Below, piece by piece: positions 57,040-64,000 of a stretch of 64,000 nt of DNA. The notes beneath the pieces were generated by a model. That model was not told the DNA's origin. It saw only the letters and a list, made by a program, of their open reading frames with translations, and did not search any database. The stretch is taken from positions 30,872,755-30,936,754 of the forward strand of contig NC_053048.1 in NCBI RefSeq assembly GCF_003473485.1, read 5' to 3'. Within the stretch, counting starts at the first letter, position 1, and each line of letters begins with the position of its first letter. The position numbers and the translations under genes were made by a program. The stretch comes from Medicago truncatula (Eukaryota; Streptophyta; Magnoliopsida; Fabales; Fabaceae).

Positions 57040-59021
57040 ATGGCTACAAAAATTTCACTGAGAATTCTGATCGATGAAGAGAAAAATAAGGTTTTATTTG
57101 CTCAAGCAGGGAAAGATTTCATGGACATAGTGTTAAGTTTCTTAACATTTCCCTTGGCTACAATTGCCAAGCTTGTCAACACGGAATCTAACATTGAGAA
57201 AGTAAGATTTGGAAGCATTAGCACCTTATATGAAAGTGTGGCCAATCTCGGAGAACAACAATTTTGGACACCTGCGTGTAAAAAAATGCTGCTTCAACCA
57301 AGGAACTCAATGGAAGAATATTGCCAAAATTTAAATCATAACATCCATGTTGCAGAGGACTTGAAGTTTTTAATATGCGATGATTGGCACTGTAGTCGCC
57401 AATCTAGTGGTGGCTTACTGACCACATTCTCAAATTTAAAATGCAGCTGCGGGAAGTTTCTGTCTCAAGCAATATCTCTTGCTGATAAACAAAAGATTGA
57501 TAATGAAGGATTTGTTGCAGAAGCAGTGACTTTTAGTATTGCAGATGATTTAAGTGTGAAGCCTGATAGTTTTCAAAATTTTATCTGTCAACCCATGAAT
57601 CTTCTTGGACTTGAAGACTTCAATTCTATTAAGTTTATGGATGTCAATCTCACTCGTGGCGAGGTATCTTTCTATTTTACAAAAAATGTCCTGTTATCAA
57701 TATTTTGTTCAATGAAAATCTTGCTCATTCATTGTTGTTGTTTTTTTTTATTGAAATATTTTGCAATTATGTGTATACTATTTATTTATTTAAATGTTGT
57801 GAATTAGTATTTGACCTAACTAAAACTGCATGTTTTTTAAAAATTATATTTCAAATGTTTATGTAACCAACATCAATGGTACAATGTAAAGGTATCTTCT
57901 GAGGCCATCTTATATTTTTTTTAAACAAGTGGTGTATGTTGTTATTATAAACGCTGAATGTTTGAGAGCAGCTGTAGTTAAATTGTATCTTAATAATTCT
58001 AATTTGCTTATGTTTTTATTTTGCAGATACTGGATTTGTTGAAGTGCTCTTTAATCTCGGAATCCCCCTTGACCGACATGTTTTTGCTTAAGAAACCATC
58101 TTTTGAGAATATAAAACCTATCGGTGTATTGGATTTTCACATCGGTACTATTGAAGAAAATCAAGGAAAGAAAGTAGAAGTGAAACTAGTGCTGAGAAAA
58201 TCCACTAACAAAATTTTATTTGCTTTCGGTGATGCTGATTTTACCGACTTCATTCTTAGTTTCTTAACATTTCCCTTGGGAGGAGTAGAACATATGTTAA
58301 AGGGAAACTCATGTGGATCAAGCATAGACAACTTATACAAGAGCATTCTTGAATTGGACAGTGACACATACTTGAAATCTTCTGATTTAAAAGATAAGCT
58401 GGTTAAACCTAAACTTGCCCACCAATTCAAACTCCGTAACCAGTTGTTCCCCTTTGATGAAATGCCTGATCCTAATATATTTTGTGTCACTAGACATAAT
58501 AGGAGAAGAACTGGTTTCCATGCATATTTAACTGCTTTGGAAGATCCATATATTGATTCGAAAGCGTTATGTGTTCCATTGAAGTTTTTGGAGCCACAGT
58601 CATCAACTGGCGAAGCCTATGGTGATTGTGGTGGAAGAGGATTCATGAAGAGTCTAGCATTTTACATGGTGACTGATGACTTGGTTGTCACACCATGCAC
58701 ATCTGTTTCTGTCATTTCAATTTTGAGTAAATTGGGGATTCCTTCTTCTGATTTGGAGGAAAGAATAATTACCATTGGAAATAAAGAGGTAAAAGCATGA
58801 TACTTTCACATTAATTATATTCATTATTTTAACAAACTTCATTACATAATGGTTCATTTTATTCCCTTTTTTTTTTTTCTTTTTTTTTTTTTTTGCAGGG
58901 TCTTAGCATTTTGAAAGCTTCCTTGACGTCGTCTTCTGCTCTGACAAATGGTCTTGCTCCATTTCTTAAAGTCAAGGTTGAGACACTTCTCAAAGTCAAG
59001 GATGAGAATATCTCAAACTAA
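57040..59021 (+). CDS. DUF674 family protein, locus K (intact)
   Basis: Exons 57040-57663 (208 codons), 58027-58788 (254 codons) and 58899-59021 (40 codons plus TAA) give 502 aa. Introns are GT-AG, phase 0. Exon 1: MATKISLRILIDEEKNKVLF, then AQAGKDFMDIVLSFLTFP, cysteines CDDWHC ... KCSCG, and SIADDLSVKPD. Exon 2: ILDLLKCSLISESPLTDMFL, LFAFGDADFTDFILSFLTFP, a ~35-residue insertion absent from A-I, EPQSSTGEAYGDCGGRGF and YMVTDDLVVTPCTS. Exon 3: GLSILKASLTSSSALTNGLA, then a lysine-rich repeat (LKVKVETLLKVKDEN). It pairs with J as a subgroup distinct from A-I. Intact; function unknown. Confidence 0.93.
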
Positions 59022-61690
59022 TTCACTTGTTACAATGCTGAATTGAGACGACTAAACAACATCAAAATCATGGAGCTTAATGTATAATGTGTTGTTTTTG
59101 AGTGTTCTATATTTTGTGTCTAGAAATGTTTAGTACTACTATATTTATGTTTAGTGTCTTGTGTTTATGATTCGGTATGTTTTGATTATCAAACAATGTC
59201 TATTGTTCCATGTTTTTGTCAATGTTATATTTTGTTCTAAAGTTCCATTTCACTGGCTTTACTAGTGACAAAAATTGATGATTTCAGCCATCAAGTGTTG
59301 TTTAGATTACCTGACACAAAATAGCAACACGGTTTGATTCAAGAAGGTTAATTTTTAGAATGCTTTAAACACAGTTAGGATCGAGAAGCTATATGTTTAA
59401 CGGTGGAATGTTTCCAATGAACGTTTGTTTTATCACACATTTACTAACATGGGATGAATTTGCTTCCTCCTACAATAATAAAAGCCAAAAATATGGGATG
59501 AATCCTTGCCCTTTAGTAGGTGTTTCTTGCCCTCTCTTTTGTTGACGGGTAGCTCATCGGTGGCTTGGAGCGATGTCCTAAGATGCATCTCTTATCTGTG
59601 TTTTATGTTTTTTTTTTTCCTCTGTAAATGTTGTGCTCGAATGGTGATTTGTTCATTTAAGGGCATTCTGTATCTCTTATTAGATGACTGAGTAGGGTCT
59701 GCCATTGATGCGTTGGAATGGTAGTTTTTCCGGTTTTGACTTCCGAATTTAATACGAAATCAAAAACGCTTAATATGAATTCAATGTCTAATATTCTGCC
59801 ATTGATGTGTCTAATGTTCTATGGTTTTGACTTCCAAATCTCATTTCAGTGGCTTTACTATGAATTCAATGTCTAATGTTCTATGTTTTTGTCAATGATA
59901 TGTTTTTTTTTGGTCAAGTAGTCAACCAGATAGAGACTTACACTATAAATGTTGATAAGTTGAGAGTTTGAGATTTGGACCCCAACCTTGTATACCAATG
60001 TTTATGGACTATCACCTGTATAGCATAACATGCAGGATTACTTAACTATTGGAAGAATTTTGGATATCAAGTAGATTGGTTACTGTCCTTATTTTATATC
60101 AGTGACATGTTTTGTTCTGAAGTAGTTCCTCTGTCATTACGAAAGTGGAAGCAAAAATTGATTAATTCATCGTAACATAAATTAATACACAGTTAAATAC
60201 AAGAAGGTAAAAGCTTTATGGTAGAATGTTTCCAATGAACATTCTATAATTTAGTCGTTCTATACATCTACACCTACAAACATGGATCAATTTTCTACCT
60301 CCTACAATTCTAAAAGAATAAATAATCATTGTAGTGATTTTATATGCAATAACATGCAGAAGCATTACCTTAACATAAATTAATACACGGTTAAATATAA
60401 GGTAAAGTTTTATGGAAGAACGTTTCCAATGAACATTTTATAGTTTAGTCGATACGTACACATCTACATATATTAACATGCATGAGATCAATTTGCTATC
60501 TCCTATAATAGTACAAGCTGAAACATAGTAGTGACTATATATGCAATAGGGTGTGGAAATCAAACCTTACAATAGGCAATTCTGTCACAATTCTAAGAAT
60601 AAATCCGCCATGGATAAAGCTTCAAGCTTTTGGAGAAAGAAGAAAGTGATTCTTATTCATTGATTGTAAAACGGTTACAGGAATAGCTATATATAGAAGC
60701 TGAAACTTCTAACTAACTACATGCAACATAAATGAAATGTAAATGAAAGTGAAATTACAAAAGCTTAGATGAAACTTGCGCACTAAGTAACTTCTGTGTT
60801 ATTTTCATTATGTATTTGCTTCTGCTTCTCTTCAATGCTTTCCTCTAATAACAATCACAAGTGAGTCACATCTATGAAGGATTACTTGAATGGCCAATCA
60901 ACTGTGCTAGCATGAAAGACAAACTTTTCATTTATTGGAACAATGATATATACAAGTGATAAAGTTCACTGATTATTCCTAGGTCAGCATCATTTCTCCC
61001 TTATTTCATCTCCAAGCTGGGTGTGTATGTCTACCATTTTCAAGCCTACAGTCGTCTTTTACAAGGCTATCCACAAGTTTTTTTTTTCTTTTAAGGAAGT
61101 GTAGGATCCACAAGTCAAATTTAGTCCCTCTCCCTCTGTCCCTAAATATAAACAATTTTACGACTCTCTTTTGAGAATATTTTATGTCCCTCTTTATAAG
61201 ACTAATTTACAATTCTCAACTACTTATTAAATATTCATTCCGTTTCAAAATATAAATCACAGTCAACTACTTCACGCATGCTAACACACAATTTTGATTG
61301 TTGATATCTTTAAGTATTTATAGTAAAAAATTATAAAAATATAATATTTCAAAAATGTTTATCGATACAAATCAAACATCTTTCATGCTAACATTTACTT
61401 TTATATATAAGTTAAAAAAATAGAGTCAAAATAAGTTATGTGAATAGTGTACATTGTAAAAATGTACTAACATGCATTTCGTAACGGAGCGAGTATTTCG
61501 TTACAAGATTAATTTTCTTTCACGAAAGAACAACAATAAATTATGATTTGGGAAAGGGTAATGCTTGATCCGACGAATTCCCACCACTGAAAAGCACAAA
61601 TTGTTGTCCTCCGTTGATTTTTACGAGTACATAGCCATGATTTCCACCAAATCGTAACTTAATGATTTCTCATTTGATTAAAACAACTGT
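59022..61690. other. Gene-free region downstream of K
   Basis: No gene is supported. The K 3' UTR probably takes the first 200-300 bases. Diverged direct repeats occupy 59326-60515 (separate entry). At 59905-59995 is a weak tRNA-like stretch ('gtcaagtagtcaaccagatag'). At 61128-61495 are Stowaway-like ends ('ccctctgtccctaaatataaac', 'gtaacggagcgagta'). Confidence 0.4.
59326..60515. repeat. Three diverged direct repeats downstream of K
   Basis: The unit runs roughly 'acacggttaaataca.aaggta...tatggtagaatgtttccaatgaac...' and then '...acta.catg.gat.aatttgctacctcctac.at'. It occurs at about 59326-59480, 60178-60320 and 60375-60515. The last two are closer to each other. No coding content. Confidence 0.6.
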
Positions 61691-61694
61691 TGTT

Positions 61695-61870
61695 GTGTGC
61701 AAGTATGAGTTATATGTCCCACATCGGATAAAAGAGTAAAGGCTGAACACCTTATAAGTAAGCGGACCCATAAACCCATTGCCTTAAAGTTTTTGGTAAG
61801 AGTGTGGCGTCTCTCTTGCTTGTGCGGTTGTCTTAGCCTCGACGTGGACGGTCCCCCACAACTACATGGT
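61695..61870 (-). repeat. TRIM/LTR-like fragment
   Basis: It begins near 'tatatgtcccacatcgg' and continues 'taagtaagcggacccataaa...attgccttaaagtttttggt...gagtgtggcgtctctc'. These phrases recur in short plant LTR (TRIM-type) elements. Orientation and borders are uncertain. Confidence 0.45.
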
Positions 61871-61879
61871 TTATTTATA

Positions 61880-63350
61880 CAAATATACATCAACAACAAC
61901 CAAGCTTTATCCTACTAAGTGGGGTTGGCTACATGGATCAATGACGCCATAGTGTTCTATCATAAACCATATTTGGACCCAACTTGAATATGATGATTTA
62001 CATCTGCTTCTATTTCTCCGTCATTTTGTACTATTGACCCGTGATATTTAAACCGTGTAAATTGGGGTATGATATGATCTCCAACCTTCATCTACAAGCT
62101 AGACCTACTTCTTCTTTTGCTGAAGTTACATTCCATATACTCCATCTTGATGCTACTCATGCAGAAACCATACGTTTCTAAGGCTTGCCTCCAGGTCTCT
62201 AGTCTCCCGTTTAAATCCTCCCTCGACTCACCAAGCAAGACTACGTCATTTGCAAAAAGCATACATCTCGGTGCTAACTCTTGGGCGTGTTCCGTCAGTA
62301 CATCCAAAACTAAAATAAAAAGATAAGAACTTAGGGTTGACCCTTAGTGCGGTCCTATTGTTGTGGGAAAGTCTTCGGTATCCCCATCCGGCGTCCTCAC
62401 CCTAGTCGAAGCTCCCTCATACACATCCTTGATAGCTTTAATTTAGGCAATCCTAACCCCTTTCTTCTCCAGGGCTTTCCACAAAATCTCTCTAGGTACT
62501 CTGTCATACACCGTCTCCAAATCAATGAAAACTAATTGTAACCCTTTTGTATCCGTCCGGTATCGCTCCATCACGCATCGCAGCAAGTAGATCGCTTCCA
62601 TAGTCGACCTCCAGGGCGTAAAACCAAATTTGTTATCCGTAACTTGAGTCTCTTTTCTTAGTCTTCGTTGAATCACCCTTTCCCATAACTTCATGGTATG
62701 ACTCATTAGCTAAATTCCCCTATAATTCACGCAATTCTGTATATATCCCTTGTTATTATAGATTGGAATGAAGGTGCTTATTCTCCACTCCTCTGACATT
62801 TTCTTCGTCCTCATAATCTCATTGAAAAGTTTTGTGAGCCACACAATTCCTCTATCGCCAAGACTTTTTTCACACTTCGATATGTATGTTGTTCGGCCCA
62901 ACTGCCTTTCCATTAGTCATCCTTTTCATTGCTTCTTTCACCTCGTGCTACTGAATCCGACAATAATAGTTATAGGTTCGGTCCTCCTCTCTGTTATCTA
63001 ACATGTTAAAGTCTGGTAAGATCTCATATCCTTCATTAAATAAGTTGTGGAAATACTTCGTCCATCTATCCTTAATATCTCTTTTTTGAACCAAAACTCT
63101 ACCCTCTTCATCCTTAACACACTTCACTTGGTCCAGGTCTCTTGTTTTTCTTTCTCGTCCCTTCGCAAGCTTATATATAGATTGCTCTCCCTCCTTGGTA
63201 CCTAAAGATTGGTATAATCCTTCAAATGATTGAATTCTCGCTACGCTCACCTCCTTCTTAGCCTCTTTCCTAACTATCTTATATTTATCCCAAGTTTTGG
63301 CATTTTTACACCGAGGCCAATCTTTAAAACAATCTCTTTTGACCTGGACT
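61880..63350 (-). mobile_element. RTE-type LINE, 5'-truncated and decayed
   Basis: The minus strand gives, in order, an endonuclease-RT linker (FEGLYQSLGTKEGEQSIYKL, ...VLVQKRDIKDRWTKYFHNLF), then RT blocks: LFNEIMRTKKMSEEWRISTF and IPIYNNKG; MKLWERVIQRRLRKETQVTD and NKFGFTPWRSTMEAIYLLR; LVFIDLETVYDRVPREILW; and LFANDVVLLGESREDLN. The catalytic FADD box reads FAND, and frameshifts and stops separate the blocks. The 3' end reads 'gccaaccccacttagtaggataaagcttgg' and then a (GTT)n tail, as in plant RTE elements. The endonuclease is missing. Non-functional. Confidence 0.88.
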
Positions 63351-64000
63351 TTACTCAGAAAACTATCATTCTTATATAAATATTTGAAGAAAAAAATACT
63401 ATATCAAATATTGGCATCCCATACATAAATATATACATGTTAATAATTTTATCATGAACATTTTTATTTATACAAATATTTGAAGATCTTTATTTTACTA
63501 GAAAAAATATATATAAAAAATTACATAGAAATGAAAGACAAATAGACAACGAGTTGCATTGTTAACCCTTTTTTAATGGTAAAATTATAATAATAATCAA
63601 TGAATTAAACTTTTTTTTCACCCCTCACTCTTGGATACGCCGTCGCCACTCATCACTTACATTGTCAACCTTAGCTTACCTTTACATTGACAAATTATCC
63701 ACCTACTACTACTTTTGCAAAAAAATTATAACATTTCCCTCCCTTTAATTCTCTATTTTCACTATATACTCCCAATTTATAAGTTGGTGGTACTATCGTT
63801 TATAGCGACAAAGGAAAAAAAAACCATGATTTTAAATAAATCATCTAACAATTGAACAATATATGTCATTGATTCATAAAAAATACAGTACACATATTTT
63901 TCATTGATTTGTAAAATAGGACGGAACAAATGTTTTATCTATAGGTAAGAAGAAAAACATGGGACATCGATTTTTAATTGATAAATATATAAGAAAATAA
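63351..64000. other. Gene-free right edge
   Basis: AT-rich sequence with no gene, repeat family or RNA that I can support. Confidence 0.4.

Overview
This is plant nuclear DNA. It is AT-rich, has GT-AG (and some GC-AG) introns, and carries many Stowaway-like MITEs, copia and gypsy relics, an RTE-type LINE and a nuclear tRNA-Leu gene. The repeat style and the large DUF674 family point to a legume, most likely of the Medicago/Trifolium group. That placement is inference, because no search could be run.

Layout. At 411-3223 (minus) is the 5' part of an SSUH2-like gene with DnaJ-type CxxCxGxG zinc repeats; it runs off the left edge. From 4.4 to 59 kb the window is a tandem array of eleven DUF674 (Pfam PF05056 type) loci, here called A to K. 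A to I (4.4-45.6 kb) are on the minus strand and J and K (49.5-59.0 kb) are on the plus strand. Reading frames look complete in A (463 aa), E (454 aa), F (459 aa) and K (502 aa). G and J each carry one small frame lesion. B, C, D, H and I are clearly broken by 5' truncation, deletion, stop codons, frameshifts or a MITE insertion. Between the loci lie MITEs, a mini-CACTA element, LINE, copia and gypsy fragments, a tRNA-Leu(AAG) gene and a small F-box/DUF674 relic. The right end (61.9-63.35 kb) is a decayed RTE LINE.

The DUF674 loci share one plan. Exon 1 encodes an N-half of about 210 aa, exon 2 a C-half of about 215-257 aa, and exon 3 a short tail, all joined by phase-0 introns. The two halves repeat each other, and the two introns sit at equivalent points of the repeat. 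Seven loci (A, B, C, D, E, G, H) also have a second possible ending. A splice donor at the end of exon 3 overlaps the stop codon in six of them and joins in frame to a downstream exon, which in six of them ends in a conserved KKPK basic motif. This alternative ending and the recurrent GC splice donors (A, F, I) are the most interesting signals here. The biochemical function of DUF674 proteins is not known to me and I do not assign one.
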